A stretch of DNA of 64,000 nt, from assembly GCF_023074185.1 (NCBI RefSeq), contig NZ_JADPKY010000024.1:62001-126000 (forward strand), read 5' to 3'. Of this stretch, positions 43,522 through 51,713 are shown one piece after another. The notes beneath the pieces are model-generated. The model ran no database searches. It worked only from the letters and a program-made list of their open reading frames with translations, and had not been told where the DNA came from. The number at the start of each line of letters is the position of its first letter. The stretch's first letter is position 1. The translations under genes and the position numbers were made by a program. Origin of the DNA: Bradyrhizobium sp. 132. GTDB taxonomy: Bacteria > Pseudomonadota > Alphaproteobacteria > Rhizobiales > Xanthobacteraceae.

Positions 43522-44613
43522 TTAATCAATCAGATACTTCCTCACCGCCGCCTCGTCCCACGCAATGCCGTTGCCGGACTCCTCGCTCGGCAGCGCAAAG
43601 CCGTCCTTGATCTGCAACCGCGTCGCCAGCACCGCGTCGGCCCAGTCGACATATTCCAGCCAATGCGCGGTCGGCGTCACGCAAAGCAAATGCGCGCTGA
43701 CTTCCGAGAACAGATGCGTCGACATCTCGCTGCCGGCGGCATGCGCGAGCGCCGCGGCGCGCAGCCAGCCCGTGACGCCGCCGATGCGCTGCACGTCGGG
43801 CATCACGTAGTCGCAGGCTTCCGCCGACAGCGCGGACTGCATCGCGAACGCGCTGTCAAAATTCTCGCCGATCTGGACCGGGGTGCGCAGCGCATCCGCG
43901 ATACGGGCGCAGCCGGAATAGTCGTCGTGACGGATCGGCTCCTCGATCCAGGTCAGCCCCTCATCGTCGAGCATCTCGCCGCGGCGGATGGCCTCGGTGA
44001 CCGTCAGCGCCTGATTGTAGTCGCACATCAGCGTCACGTCGTCGCCGACCGCCTCGCGCACGGCGCGCACCACATTCAGGTCTTCCCGCGCATCGGGGCG
44101 GCCGACGCGGATCTTTGCGGCCTGAAAGCCCTCGGCCAGCAGCTTGTGAGCTTCCTCCACCGCGGCACCCGCCGGCATGATGCCGAGGCCCTTCGAATTG
44201 TAGGCTCTGACCGGTTTCGGCGCCCCGCCGAGCAGCCGCGCCAGCGGCAGGCTGCGTGCGCGCGCCAGCGCGTCCCATGCGGCCATGTCGATGCCGGATT
44301 GTGCCATCCGCTGCAGGCCGGCGAGCCCCAGCAGCGTGAAACGCTGGGTCAGCTTGCGCTCGATCTCGAACGGCAGCAGCTCGTCGCCGGCGACGAGGTC
44401 CGACATTTCCGTGACCATCGCCGTCAGCGGCTTCAAGGCCGAGGGCGTGATCGAGAACAGATAGGCGTGCCCGCGCACGCCCTGGTCGGTCTCGCAGTCG
44501 ATCAGCACCAGCGGCGCCTTTGCGACAGCCCCGGTCGAGGTCTTGAGCGGCAGGTTCATCGGCACGATCACGGGGCGCGCATTGAAGCGCTTGATGCGGA
44601 TGGTCTCGGTCAT
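43522..44613 (-). CDS. Mandelate-racemase-family enolase enzyme with K-x-R motif
   Basis: Protein of 363 residues of the enolase superfamily, mandelate racemase (MR) subgroup, aligning with MR without gaps around the active site. Metal ligands are D198, E224 and E250; D273-H300 is the conserved dyad; E320 matches the MR electrophile Glu. The first catalytic pair is K167-I-R169 instead of K-x-K, so the S-specific base Lys is an Arg. This argues for a dehydratase or one-sided chemistry on an alpha-hydroxy acid rather than mandelate racemisation. It is convergent with the sulfatase and downstream of a branched-chain-type binding protein. The ATG at 44613 follows GGAG. Confidence 0.9.
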   Translation of the reverse strand: MTETIRIKRFNARPVIVPMNLPLKTSTGAVAKAPLVLIDCETDQGVRGHAYLFSITPSALKPLTAMVTEMSDLVAGDELLPFEIERKLTQRFTLLGLAGLQRMAQSGIDMAAWDALARARSLPLARLLGGAPKPVRAYNSKGLGIMPAGAAVEEAHKLLAEGFQAAKIRVGRPDAREDLNVVRAVREAVGDDVTLMCDYNQALTVTEAIRRGEMLDDEGLTWIEEPIRHDDYSGCARIADALRTPVQIGENFDSAFAMQSALSAEACDYVMPDVQRIGGVTGWLRAAALAHAAGSEMSTHLFSEVSAHLLCVTPTAHWLEYVDWADAVLATRLQIKDGFALPSEESGNGIAWDEAAVRKYLID

Positions 44614-44717
44614 TTGGAGGATCTCCGGGCGGAGTGAATGCAGGTCAATGCCGATCTTAAACATTCGCCATGAAACGAAAAGGCGCTTGCTGCGACCACA
44701 ATAGACTGACGTTGCGC

Positions 44718-45941
44718 CTACCGCGCCGCACCTTCCGTGAATGCGGTTTCGATCACCTCGCCGAACGGTTGCCAGGACCGGCCGTCGAACTGGACCAGCC
44801 GCATCTGCCTGATCGGCAGATAGCTGTTCGGCGAGGTGTTCATCCTGATGTTGGGCAGCGCGACGGAAGGCTGATAACTCTTGAGCGAAGCTGCCTGACG
44901 CATGATGTTCTCGCGCGAGAAGTCGTCGCCGCATTGCTTCAGCACCTGCGTCAGTGTCTCGGCCGCGGCGTAGCCATAGAGCGCCGCGCTGTTGTTGGTG
45001 CTTTCGACGTGATGGTACTTGTCCATAAAGGCGAACCAGTCCTTCATGGCAGGATCGTCTTTCCACGCGGGATCGCTTGGATCTTTCAGAAAGGCCGCCG
45101 AGATCACGCCGGCCGAATTCTCCAGGCCCGCGGGCGCCATCGCGTTGGCGATCGAGGCGGAGGCGTCGTTGACGATGAAGACCGGGCGCCATTTCAGTGA
45201 CGCCGCCAGCTTGATCACCTTGGACGCCGTCGACGGCACGCCGAGAAAGACGAAAACATCGGCGCCGGCGCGTTTGAGGATCGAGACGTGTCCGTCGAGA
45301 TGCTCGTCGGCAATGTCGAAGGCGATGTCGACGAGGATGAGACGGTTCAGATCGCCAAGACCTTCCTCGATGCCCTTGAGGAGCGAACGCCCGAACTGGT
45401 CGTTCTGCCAGAGCACTACGATCTTCTTCCGCGGATAATAGGCTTGGATGTAGTTGGCATAGATGCGCCCCTCCGACCGGAACGGCGGCTGCCAGCCCAT
45501 GGTCCAGGGAAACGCCTTGGCCTGGCTCAGCTCCTCGTCGCCGGACGCGACGAACAGCTGCGGGATCTTCTTCTCGTTGAGATACCAGCGCGTGGCGAGA
45601 TTGCCGGGCGTGCCGAACGAGCCGAACATCAGGTGCACGTCGTCCGTCTCGACCAGATTGCGGGTCAGCTCCAGCGCGGTCGCCGGATCGGAATTGTCGT
45701 CGCGGGTGATGAAGCGGATCTTGCGGCCGTTGATGCCGCCACGCGCGTTGACCATGTCGAAATAGGCGGCTTCCGCCTGGCCGATGGCGCCGAATTCGGA
45801 GAGCGGTCCTGAATACGGCATGACGTTGCCGATGCGGATTTCGTTATCGACGGTGGATTGATCGGCGCGCTCTTGGGACATCGCCCCGAGCGATGCCAGG
45901 GCAACCATCAACACGAACAGCATCCTGCCGGAGACGCGCAT
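44718..45941 (-). CDS. ABC-type branched-chain amino-acid-like solute-binding protein
   Basis: Exported binding protein of 407 residues of the LivJ/type I periplasmic-binding fold. The signal peptide is M-R-V-S-G-R-M-L-F-V-L-M-V-A-L-A-S, then I-R-I-G-N-V-M-P-Y-S-G-P-L-S-E-F and G-G-I-N-G-R-K-I-R-F. Such proteins in Bradyrhizobium bind a wide range of aromatic or aliphatic acids, not only amino acids. No permease adjoins it. It lies 104 bp upstream of the mandelate-racemase-family gene on the same strand, so the two may be co-expressed. I chose the ATG at 45941; the open frame extends to 46076 without signal-peptide features. Confidence 0.9.
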   Translation of the reverse strand: MRVSGRMLFVLMVALASLGAMSQERADQSTVDNEIRIGNVMPYSGPLSEFGAIGQAEAAYFDMVNARGGINGRKIRFITRDDNSDPATALELTRNLVETDDVHLMFGSFGTPGNLATRWYLNEKKIPQLFVASGDEELSQAKAFPWTMGWQPPFRSEGRIYANYIQAYYPRKKIVVLWQNDQFGRSLLKGIEEGLGDLNRLILVDIAFDIADEHLDGHVSILKRAGADVFVFLGVPSTASKVIKLAASLKWRPVFIVNDASASIANAMAPAGLENSAGVISAAFLKDPSDPAWKDDPAMKDWFAFMDKYHHVESTNNSAALYGYAAAETLTQVLKQCGDDFSRENIMRQAASLKSYQPSVALPNIRMNTSPNSYLPIRQMRLVQFDGRSWQPFGEVIETAFTEGAAR

Positions 45942-46109
45942 GCTCGATACCTTGACGTTGGCCCTGATCGAGGTCGGCTCAATTTGCACCAGGGCCGCTT
46001 GATCTAGGTCAAGCGTTTGTCGATCGTGTGGCCTGATGGCTCCGTTCGACCGTGCGCGGCGCGCTCGGAGCCACACGGCAGCCTCGCTGACGCTGATAGC
46101 GGGGTGCCG

Positions 46110-47039
46110 CTACGGCAACCCGCGCGCCTCGAGTTGATGCACCAGCAGCAGCGTCGGCTCGGCGAGGCTGTCGCCGGAGCCATCGAGGCCGAAGGCGCTC
46201 GCGATGCCGTCGCGGCTGCGCAGCAGTGTGGCCCGCGGACAATGGCCGGCGCCGCAGAGCGTCTTCTTCAGGGTCTCGCCCTGTGCCACGAGCCCGGCGG
46301 AATCGTCCGCGGCCCAGGCCAGCACGATCGGCACCTCGACATTGAGGATGCCGGGGAAGACCGAGCGCTTGTTGTATTGGCTGGCGTCGCTGCCAAGATA
46401 AGCCTTCTCACTGTCGCTCGCGTCCTTGCCCGCGCGATAGACCCCGGACACCAGCACGACCGCCGCGACATCGGCGCGGTCGGTCTGGAACTCGGGATGG
46501 GCCAGCAGGGTGGCGACATGGAAGGCGCCGGCGCCGTAGCCCACCGCGACGATCTCGCGGGCATCGCCATTGAACAGGTCGATATTGCCGTGGATCCAGG
46601 ACAGCGCCGCCGCCACATCGGTCGCCCCGGTGGGCCAGGTCGCCGAGGGCGCCAGCCGGTAGCTGACGCGCACGCCGATCATGTCGTTACGCGCGGCAAA
46701 GCACATGGCCTGGTCCTGGATCTGGCGCGACAGCTCCGGCGCGGCGTGGTCGCCGGTGAAGGTGTCGCCGGCCACGAACAGCAGCACCGGCCGCGGGGTA
46801 TCCGCTTTGGCCGTGCTGGTGGCGATATCGAGCACATTGGCTTCGCTCTCGCCGTAGCGCAGGCCGCGCGAGAAGGTGACCTGCTCGCACAGCCGCGCGG
46901 TGCCACCGGCGCTCGTGTCGTTGTCGGTGAGGCCCACCCGGACGAGATCGGACGGCGCGGCCGGCAGCATCGGCAACGGAGCGTGCGCGGAGGCTGCCGT
47001 CACCCCCAGAATTAGAAAAAATGCGAGATAATTCTTCAT
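46110..47039 (-). CDS. Alpha/beta-hydrolase-fold protein lacking the nucleophile Ser
   Basis: Exported protein of 309 residues with a signal peptide (M-K-N-Y-L-A-F-F-L-I-L-G-V-T-A-A-S-A-H-A) and the layout of carboxylesterase-like alpha/beta hydrolases: V-S-Y-R-L-A-P-S-A-T-W-P, then A-L-S-W-I-H-G-N and the elbow V-G-Y-G-A-G-A (167-171). The elbow normally reads G-x-S-x-G; here Gly169 replaces the Ser (codon ggc), and the usual H-G-G-G oxyanion loop reads V-A-G-D-T-F. It is therefore probably inactive as an esterase and may be a binding or regulatory pseudoenzyme. The start at 47039 was chosen by signal peptide. Confidence 0.82.
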   Translation of the reverse strand: MKNYLAFFLILGVTAASAHAPLPMLPAAPSDLVRVGLTDNDTSAGGTARLCEQVTFSRGLRYGESEANVLDIATSTAKADTPRPVLLFVAGDTFTGDHAAPELSRQIQDQAMCFAARNDMIGVRVSYRLAPSATWPTGATDVAAALSWIHGNIDLFNGDAREIVAVGYGAGAFHVATLLAHPEFQTDRADVAAVVLVSGVYRAGKDASDSEKAYLGSDASQYNKRSVFPGILNVEVPIVLAWAADDSAGLVAQGETLKKTLCGAGHCPRATLLRSRDGIASAFGLDGSGDSLAEPTLLLVHQLEARGLP

Positions 47040-47164
47040 GTCGGTGTCGGCCCCGCGTGCCCGATATGGGCTCGCGCGTTTGGCCTGTCTTTTCAATTCG
47101 CCTTATTAGTTAGTTGGTCTTGAGGCGATTTCACGGCACCCCGGTTTCGTCCTCCCGGCCCGGT

Positions 47165-47659
47165 TCAATTCCCCGGCTGGAACGTGCAATCCGCCCCGCC
47201 GCCGTCCTTCCGCCTGATGGTATTGGGGTCGATCGTGCAGCTCAGGTTCGTCAGGCTCTCGAAATTCGATCCCGCCGCGCCGTCGGGCGGAATGCCGGCC
47301 AGTGCTTCGGTGGCGAATATCTCGTTGGCCGTGGAGCCGTTCACCGTCCTGGTCTTCTTGCCGAAGGCGACCTCGCAGTTCCGCACGGTGATGTCGACGT
47401 TGCCGGTGCGACAGACGATTCTATCGGCGGTCACCACGATCGGCTTCTTGTAGGGAATGTCGCTGTTGGCGGCGAACAGCATCGCCATTGCCTTCTTCTC
47501 GGCGCCGGACAGAACCGGTGACACCGGCGCGATCACCCCCGCGAGCGCCAGCGCCGTCGAGCCGGAGACCTTTGCCGGCGCCGCGCCGGAGGCACCGGCG
47601 ACGCCGGAGGCGGTTGCGACAACGAGGGCGCAGGCGAGGATCAATCGAACGGGTTTCAT
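47165..47659 (-). CDS. Secreted protein with four Cys, function unknown
   Basis: Exported protein of 164 residues with a signal peptide (M-K-P-V-R-L-I-L-A-C-A-L-V-V-A-T-A-S-G-V-A-G-A-S). The mature part has four Cys in the order R-I-V-C-R-T, R-N-C-E-V, L-S-C-T-I and A-D-C-T-F, arranged like two disulphides, within short beta-strand-like segments. The ATG at 47659 follows GGGAGC. It is a single gene in a minus-strand row, divergent from none. I know no named family; similar small secreted proteins are common in Bradyrhizobium. Confidence 0.7.
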   Translation of the reverse strand: MKPVRLILACALVVATASGVAGASGAAPAKVSGSTALALAGVIAPVSPVLSGAEKKAMAMLFAANSDIPYKKPIVVTADRIVCRTGNVDITVRNCEVAFGKKTRTVNGSTANEIFATEALAGIPPDGAAGSNFESLTNLSCTIDPNTIRRKDGGGADCTFQPGN

Positions 47660-47891
47660 CCGTGGCTCCCTGGACCTGCAATCGCGGCTTCCCTCCTGGG
47701 CGGCGCGTGGAACCAGTTTAGCATGTAAACGCGAATTGGAAGGCAAGTTCGCCAGGCCTTGCGCCTTTGCGCGGCGCGGCTGTTTTGCATCGAGGTGTCA
47801 AACGGTTACGCCGCAGGGCCGAGCCTCGCGCCGAGAACGCCGTTCTACTGTGCATGGGGTTGTTTTCGCGTTTTTTGTTTTGGCCGCCCCG

Positions 47892-48461
47892 TCAGGCCTG
47901 CTTCATCGTCCGGAAGGTGATGGAGTAGCGGCGCGCCTCGACCGGCGGGATGCTGTGCTCCCATTGCGACCGCGCCTCGCCGTCCATCATGTAAAGCGAG
48001 CGCGGCAGGGCTTCGAGCGTGTCGCGCTCCCATTTGTCGCCGCTACGGCGGCGGAAGCGGAATTTGCAGGACGAGCCAAGCGACAGGCCGAGGATCTCTT
48101 TGAAATGCGGCTTGTCGCGATGCCAGCCGATGCCGACGCCGGCGTCGTATTCGGTGCAGAGCACCTGCTGGACGCTGCCGCCAACGAGGCCCGCCCATGT
48201 CTCGACCTGATGCGCGAGGGGCAGCACCCAGTCCGGGATCGGCTCGGCCTTCGCGAGCCGCTGCAGGGCGTAGTCATAGCGATAGCCGAAGGACGCCACC
48301 CGGCGGTTGCCCTCGAAGGCGCCGAACTGGAAGCGCTGGAGCGGCAATGCCGCGATGCGGCCGATCAGCGCCTGCTCGGCGGCGTCCTCGATAAAATTGT
48401 CGGTGTAGCGAAGGCCGTCGGGGCCTTCTTGCGGATCGACGAACAAACCAAGCTGCGTCAT
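47892..48461 (-). CDS. alkB: AlkB-type 2-oxoglutarate/Fe(II)-dependent dioxygenase
   Basis: Oxidative demethylase of 189 residues of the AlkB family, which repairs alkylated bases in DNA or RNA, or modifies tRNA, using 2-oxoglutarate and Fe(II). The facial triad is visible as H-R-D in I-G-W-H-R-D-K and a later His in W-E-H-S-I-P-P, with the 2-oxoglutarate Arg in R-R-Y-S-I-T-F-R. It resembles the shorter, eukaryote-ALKBH-like bacterial AlkB group rather than E. coli AlkB. Alternative starts are 48461 (M-T-Q-L-G-L) and 48470. It is divergent from a small membrane-protein gene. Confidence 0.9.
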   Translation of the reverse strand: MTQLGLFVDPQEGPDGLRYTDNFIEDAAEQALIGRIAALPLQRFQFGAFEGNRRVASFGYRYDYALQRLAKAEPIPDWVLPLAHQVETWAGLVGGSVQQVLCTEYDAGVGIGWHRDKPHFKEILGLSLGSSCKFRFRRRSGDKWERDTLEALPRSLYMMDGEARSQWEHSIPPVEARRYSITFRTMKQA

Positions 48462-48540
48462 TCCTCGCATTTCCGTGATGGAACCTAATGGCTGCTGATG
48501 CGACTTACATATGACGCAGGAAGTAATGTGCGAGGCTGTC

Positions 48541-48681
48541 ATGGCACAGAAGCATACCGCCGATCCGGCAGAGATCATGCGGGCGACCGGTCATCCTGAG
48601 CTGGAATACGCCGCCGGCTGGACCATCGCCGGTCTGGTCACCATCGGCACCATCGTCGCCGCCTGGGTGTTCGCGATCTAG
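48541..48681 (+). CDS. Small membrane protein of 46 residues, function unknown
   Basis: Short reading frame below the usual length cut-offs. It encodes M-A-Q-K-H-T-A-D-P-A-E-I-M-R, a hydrophilic stretch with two His, then one hydrophobic helix (about 26-44) ending at A-W-V-F-A-I. The composition is far from random shadow frames: acidic N terminus, clean membrane helix, no Arg runs. In-frame ATGs at 48511 and 48526 could extend it by ten or five residues. It is divergent from alkB, with about 80 bp between. Its stop overlaps that of the histidine-kinase remnant on the opposite strand by three bases. Confidence 0.55.
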   Translation: MAQKHTADPAEIMRATGHPELEYAAGWTIAGLVTIGTIVAAWVFAI

Positions 48682-48776
48682 GCTATTGGAAACGGCAGCT
48701 CGAAGGCCGCGCCCTCGTCGGTCGGCTTCAGCCTGATCGAGCCGCGCAGCCGCTGCGCCATCGCTTCGGGCCGACC
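48678..48776 (-). pseudogene. C-terminal remnant of a sensor histidine kinase
   Basis: On the minus strand the frame reads R-L-R-G-S-I-R-L-K-P-T-D-E-G-A-A-F-E-L-P-F-P-I-stop, like the last beta strands of a HisKA_2/HWE-type kinase ATPase domain (L-G-G-x-I-x...G-A-x-F-x-L-x-F-P-I). Upstream the similarity stops after about 32 codons and no kinase body is present, so this is a leftover fragment. The remaining 240 bp up to 49019 hold nothing else I can support. Confidence 0.55.
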
Positions 48777-49019
48777 TTGATCGAGGCTTGATGGGCATAG
48801 ACAATACGCAAGAAGGCGGCGGACCAATGCGCTCCGCTGCTTCGGCGGCGGAGCACATTCCGCCAAACTTCATATCGCGCTTGGGAAATGCAACCGAGCC
48901 ATGACGGATCGCGCGGTCGCGCGACCTTGCGCAAACGTACGGGCAGGGGCAGTCTTCGCGGGCGGCGCACAAGAACGCCGCCAATAAGATGTGCTTACAA
49001 GATCTCGGCGAGGAAGCTC

Positions 49020-50084
49020 ATGGCGGTGACGCGGATCGACTGCGACGTCCACCCGGCGGTTGGTGGCACGCGCACGACGCTGCTGCCCTATCTCAGCGAT
49101 CACTGGAAAGAGCAGGTCGTGAGCCGCGCCATCGACGGACTCGATCTCACCTCCTATCCACCGAGCATGCCGCTCACTGGCCGTACCGACTGGCGGCCGG
49201 CCAATGGCACGAAGCCTGGTTCCGATCTCGCGATGGTGCAGAAGGGCGCGTTCGAGCAGCTCGGTGCCAGCCACGCGATCCTCAACGTGCTCTATGGCGC
49301 GCAGGCCGTGTTCGACCCCTACATGGCGGCCGATTTCTGCAAGGCGATCAACGACTGGATCGCCACTGAGTGGCTGTCGCGCGATCCGCGCCTGCGGGCT
49401 TCGATCGTAGTGCCGATGCAGGATCCGGATCTGGCGATCGAGGAGATCGAGCGCCGCGCCGGCGACAATCGCTTCGTCTCCATCCTGGTGCTGGCTCAGG
49501 GCGAGACGCTGCTGGGGCGGCGGCATTTTTGGCCGGTCTATCGGCTCGCGGAGAAATACAAGCTGCCGCTCGCGATCCACGCCGGCACGCAATATCGGCA
49601 GGCGCCGAGCTCAGCCGGCTGGCCGTCGCACCGCTACGAATATTACTTCGTCGAGGCGCAGGCGTTTCAGGCGCAGATCTTGAGCCTGATCTATGAGGGC
49701 GTGTTCGGCAAGTTTCCGAACCTCAAGGTCGTGCTGATGGAATCCGGTGTGAGCTGGCTGCCGACCTTCATGTGGCGCGCCAACAAGACCTGGCGCGGGG
49801 TGCGCGTCGAGGTGCCCTGGGTCGAGCGCGAGCCGGCTGCGATCATCCGCGACAATTTTCGCGTCACCATGCAGCCGTTCGACGCGCCGGCCGACGCCAA
49901 AAGCGTCGAGGAGATCATCGACCAGATCGGCTCCGAAAAGATGTTCCTGTTCGCGTCCGACTATCCGCACTGGCAGTTCGACGGCGACGATCCGATCCCG
50001 CCGAACCTACCGAAGAGCATCATCTCGAAGATGTGCGTCGACAACCCGCTGGAGACGTTTCCGCGGCTGTCGCTCGCCAACTGA
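49020..50084 (+). CDS. Amidohydrolase-2 (ACMSD-like) family protein, first paralogue
   Basis: TIM-barrel metal-dependent hydrolase/decarboxylase of 354 residues (COG2159, ACMSD-like). Metal-site features are I-D-C-D-V-H-P (D9-x-H11 instead of H-x-H), I-H-A-G-T and S-D-Y-P-H-W near the C terminus. The ATG at 49020 follows GAGGAAGCTC. A paralogue begins 14 bp downstream and a Rieske ferredoxin 17 bp after that, so the three form one operon. Substrates of this subgroup are ring-opened or aromatic carboxylates and lactones; this one is unknown. Two co-encoded paralogues suggest a heteromer or successive steps. Confidence 0.9.
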   Translation: MAVTRIDCDVHPAVGGTRTTLLPYLSDHWKEQVVSRAIDGLDLTSYPPSMPLTGRTDWRPANGTKPGSDLAMVQKGAFEQLGASHAILNVLYGAQAVFDPYMAADFCKAINDWIATEWLSRDPRLRASIVVPMQDPDLAIEEIERRAGDNRFVSILVLAQGETLLGRRHFWPVYRLAEKYKLPLAIHAGTQYRQAPSSAGWPSHRYEYYFVEAQAFQAQILSLIYEGVFGKFPNLKVVLMESGVSWLPTFMWRANKTWRGVRVEVPWVEREPAAIIRDNFRVTMQPFDAPADAKSVEEIIDQIGSEKMFLFASDYPHWQFDGDDPIPPNLPKSIISKMCVDNPLETFPRLSLAN

Positions 50085-50098
50085 CTTTGGAGGTTCGC

Positions 50099-51211
50099 AT
50101 GAGTGAAGTCATCGACCGTCCGCTGCGTGAAGACGAGAAGCCGATGGCGACCCGGCTGCGCATCGTCGATTGCGACGTGCATCCGAGCCTGCATTCGTTC
50201 GACGATCTCAACGAGTTCCTGCCCAAGCGCTGGCAGCAGCATCTGAAGGAATATGGCAGCCATCTGCGCACGCCCTATCTGTTCACCACGCCATATCCGC
50301 GCTCCTCGCCTTTGATCGCCCGGCGCGACGCCTGGCCGCCGACCGGGGGGCCACCCGGCTCTGATCTCGCCTTCATGCAGAAGCAGCATCTCGATCCGCT
50401 CGATGTCGAGTTCGGGATTTTGCAGGTGCTCGATCTCTTCATCTTCTCGCAGCAGAACCTCGAATTTGGCGCCGCGATTCAGCGTGCCATCAACGACTGG
50501 CAACTGGCGTTCTGGTCGCATCGCGACCCGCGCCTGAAGGCTTCGATTCTGGTCGGCCAGGATGGCGTCGACCTTGCGATTGCCGAAATCGAACGTTGCG
50601 CGAAAATCGGCGAATACATCCAGATCAACGTCTCGCCGCGCGCCAACGAGCCGCTGGGCCGCCGCCGCTACTGGCCGATCTACGAACGTGCCCAAGAACT
50701 GGATCTGCCGCTCGGCATCCATGTCGGCGGCTATGGCGGGCATGCGCCGACCGGCGGCGGCTGGCCGTCCTATTATGTCGAGGAGCACCAGTCCAACGCA
50801 CACACCATTGCGGCGCAGCTTGCCAGTCTCGTGATCGAGGGCGTGCCGGAGCGCTTTCCAAGATTGAAGTTCGTCTTCATCGAGGGCGGCTTCGGCTGGA
50901 TCCCATCTGCGGTGTGGCGGATGGACCAGCACTTTGCGCGCTTCCGCAGCGAGGTGCCGCATCTCAAGCGCAAGCCGTCGGAATATGTGCGCGAGCATTT
51001 CTGGTTCACGACGCAACCGATCGACGAGCCTGACGAAGCCCGGCATCTGCGCTCGCTGATCGAATGGGTCGGCATCGACCGTCTATTGTTCTCATCGGAC
51101 TATCCGCACTGGGACTTTGACGATCCGCGCTTCGCTTTCAAGACGCCGCTGACAGAAGCCGAGCGGACAAAGATCTTCAGCACCAATGCCCGCGCGGTCT
51201 ATAAATTCTGA
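50099..51211 (+). CDS. Amidohydrolase-2 (ACMSD-like) family protein, second paralogue
   Basis: Paralogue of 370 residues with the same scaffold: V-D-C-D-V-H-P near residue 24, G-I-H-V-G-G-Y-G-G in the barrel and F-S-S-D-Y-P-H-W-D-F at the end. It shares with its neighbour the segments A-I-N-D-W...R-D-P-R-L-R/K-A-S-I and F-P-R/N-L-K-F/V-V, so the pair probably arose by duplication. It has a strong TTTGGAGGTTCGC ribosome site. Unlike the first copy it has an extra N-terminal stretch of about 15 residues and a G-Y-G-G-H-A-P-T-G-G-G-W loop that may contact a partner or substrate. The exact reaction is unknown. Confidence 0.9.
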   Translation: MSEVIDRPLREDEKPMATRLRIVDCDVHPSLHSFDDLNEFLPKRWQQHLKEYGSHLRTPYLFTTPYPRSSPLIARRDAWPPTGGPPGSDLAFMQKQHLDPLDVEFGILQVLDLFIFSQQNLEFGAAIQRAINDWQLAFWSHRDPRLKASILVGQDGVDLAIAEIERCAKIGEYIQINVSPRANEPLGRRRYWPIYERAQELDLPLGIHVGGYGGHAPTGGGWPSYYVEEHQSNAHTIAAQLASLVIEGVPERFPRLKFVFIEGGFGWIPSAVWRMDQHFARFRSEVPHLKRKPSEYVREHFWFTTQPIDEPDEARHLRSLIEWVGIDRLLFSSDYPHWDFDDPRFAFKTPLTEAERTKIFSTNARAVYKF

Positions 51212-51228
51212 GAGCGGTGTGAGCGAAT

Positions 51229-51642
51229 ATGGCCCGTCACATCGTTGCGTCCACCTCGGAGATCCCGCCCGGCGGCAACAAGGTCGTCGACGTCGAGGGC
51301 CGCGACATCGTCGTGTTCCACGTCAATGGCGAGTTCTTCGCGCTGCTGAACCGCTGCCCGCACGAAGGCGCGCCGCTGGAGAAAGCGGCGTGCGTGGCGC
51401 GGCTGACCTCGCCCGAGCCTGGCATCTATCAGCGCTCGCGCGTCGGCGAGATGCTGCGCTGTCCCTGGCATGGCTGGGAGTTCGACATGCGCAACGGCCA
51501 GTCGTGGTTCGACCCGAAGCGCGTCAAGATAAGGTCATATCCCGTCGCGGTGGAGCGAGGCGAGGAACTCCAGAAGGGCCCGTATGTTGCCGAGACGTTT
51601 GCGGTGCATGTCGAGGACAGCTACGTGATTGTCGAAGTCTGA
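51229..51642 (+). CDS. Rieske [2Fe-2S] ferredoxin-like protein
   Basis: Small Rieske protein of 137 residues, likely an electron carrier. Cluster ligands are C-P-H in N-R-C-P-H-E-G-A-P-L and C-P-W-H in L-R-C-P-W-H-G-W-E-F-D. The two motifs are separated by 32 residues, longer than the 15-17 usual in Rieske ferredoxins; the extra loop holds another Cys and G-I-Y-Q-R-S-R. It closely follows two amidohydrolases (17 bp gap), an unusual association, since amidohydrolases do not need electrons. An oxygenase or reductase partner elsewhere is likely. Confidence 0.93.
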   Translation: MARHIVASTSEIPPGGNKVVDVEGRDIVVFHVNGEFFALLNRCPHEGAPLEKAACVARLTSPEPGIYQRSRVGEMLRCPWHGWEFDMRNGQSWFDPKRVKIRSYPVAVERGEELQKGPYVAETFAVHVEDSYVIVEV

Positions 51643-51713
51643 GCAGCCGTTTCGGATTGTGATTTCGCCGCAGGTGGGATAAGCCTCGCCCGCATTTATG
51701 GCGGAGACGAGCT

